A stretch of 10,116 nt of DNA from Thalassiosira profunda (Eukaryota; Bacillariophyta; Thalassiosirophyceae; Thalassiosirales; Thalassiosiraceae): positions 1 through 10,116 of the forward strand of contig JALLAP010001777.1 in NCBI GenBank assembly GCA_036939355.1, in the 5' to 3' direction. Below the pieces are notes generated by a model. The model did not search any database. It saw only the letters and a list, made by a program, of their open reading frames with translations, and was not told the origin of the DNA. The position numbers and the translations under genes are program-made. Numbering within the stretch: the stretch's first letter is position 1; every line of letters starts with the position of its first letter. Shown one piece after another: positions 9,339-10,116 of the stretch.

Positions 9339-10116
9339 TCACTCGTCAGACTCCTCCTCGCTCCCCGATCCCTCGTCGCTCCCGGAAGAACTCTCTTCTT
9401 CCTCCTCGCTCCCCGAACCCCCCGACACATCGTCCTCGCTCCCGTCCCCCGCCGCCTCGCCCCGCAGCGCGGCCATCGCCCGTTCCTCCCGTCCCTTCCG
9501 CCGCTCCTCCCGCGCCCGCTTCTTCTCCTCCTTCGCCTCCCGCTTCCGCGCCACGTTGGCGTCCTGCTCGTCCCTCCGTCGCTTCTTCAATGCCGCCTCC
9601 CCGTCCTNTGCCCTTGCGGCCCTTCGATTTTCCCGGCAATTCAACGTGGGAGGTTTCGTCCTCCGCCTCGGAATCGGACATTTCTCCGGCGTTCATGGCC
9701 GGGGCCGCTCCGGTGATGTAATCGGCAATGTCGTTCAATTTGGAAAGGTTGGGAATCTTCGCCTCCACGAGCCGGCGGACCTTGCGGTCGACCCCCACGG
9801 GCTTGGCGCGGATGGCGTAATGTCGGACCTCCACCTCCTCGTCCTCTAGGTCGTCGTCGCCGCCGACGTGCATCCCTTCATCTGTCTTGCCATCGGTGCC
9901 TTTTGACGCATTCTTCTTGGACGCGTCCACGTCCCTCCTCACAAAATTAAACAGCACCACCCGTCGACAGTCGGCCAATTTCACCGTGCTCACGTTGATG
10001 GCCGGGAACATGTTCTGGAACGTGATGCGCATCAGCTTCACGTGCGGCGCGGCCGTCGCGTCGCCGAAGTTGTTCGTCACCACCACCGGCGGGCCCTCGA
10101 ACGCCCGCGCGCTGTC
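9339..10116 (-). CDS. Brix-domain ribosome-biogenesis protein, Peter Pan/SSF1 family, 3' part
   Basis: The frame enters from the right edge and, allowing for one spurious base at 9608, runs to TGA at 9339-9341, giving about 258 residues. The first part is the C-terminal half of a Brix domain: PPVVVTNNFG, then HVKLMRITFQNMFPAINV, a cysteine-arginine step (LADCRRVVLFNF) and VRHYAIRAKPVGVDRKVRRLV followed by KIPNLSKLNDIADYITG. This order matches PPAN/SSF1 proteins, which bind pre-rRNA in the nucleolus and are needed for 60S subunit maturation. An acid insert (DDDLEDEEVE) sits inside the domain. The C-terminus is charged: a lysine/arginine-rich helix (KKRRRDEQDANVARKREAK) and then a serine/glutamate tail of CK2-site type. 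The N-terminal part lies outside the window. Without correction of the ambiguous base the frame would run on into an arginine/glycine-rich false end at 9346. Confidence 0.9.
9342..9480. repeat. Low-complexity coding tract for the Ser/Glu/Asp tail of the SSF1-like protein
   Basis: Repeated tcctcctcgctccc-type units on the plus strand code the acidic serine tail on the minus strand. The tract is simple in sequence and is a likely site of sequencing or assembly slippage. Confidence 0.6.

Noticed and set aside
9346..9607. Arg/Gly-rich C-terminus of the uncorrected SSF1-like frame
   Set aside because: It appears only downstream of the ambiguous base and has no family likeness; the other frame gives a sensible charged tail.

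Overview
The window looks like nuclear DNA of a stramenopile alga, most likely a centric diatom. The signs are small spliceosomal GT-AG introns (72-179 nt) inside otherwise compact genes, GC-rich codon choice, closely packed genes on both strands, a glutathione reductase with a long N-terminal targeting extension, and an HMG-box protein whose box is split by a long insert. A Thalassiosira-like species is my guess and is not shown by the sequence. I see no bacterial, viral, mobile-element, CRISPR, rRNA or tRNA signal.

Layout from left to right. 1-400 (minus): 5' end of a UBX/UAS-type ubiquitin-binding adaptor gene, cut by the window edge. 401-957: divergent promoter region. 958-2999 (plus): complete two-exon glutathione reductase. 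3032-5019 (minus): six-exon, 12-membrane-segment major facilitator transporter of MFSD8/CLN7 type, convergent with the reductase at a 32 nt gap. 5020-5573: intergenic. 5574-6422 (minus): unrecognised secreted, cysteine-containing, probably GPI-anchored protein. 6423-6981: intergenic. 6982-8556 (minus): large HMG-box nuclear protein with a lysine-rich stretch, a coiled coil and a repetitive Ala/Gly/Ser tail. 8557-9338: intergenic, with one weak candidate for a small two-exon gene. 9339-10116 (minus): 3' part of a Brix-domain ribosome-biogenesis protein (Peter Pan/SSF1), whose frame is broken by a single ambiguous base.

The genes do not form a pathway. They are housekeeping functions side by side: proteasome/p97 adaptor, glutathione redox, organelle transport, cell surface, chromatin and 60S assembly. 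I found no new multi-gene system. The points most worth checking are a possible upstream exon of the reductase that would change its N-terminus, a non-standard exon 1/exon 2 junction in the transporter, the ambiguous base in the SSF1 gene, the split HMG box, and the small candidate gene at 8724-9187.
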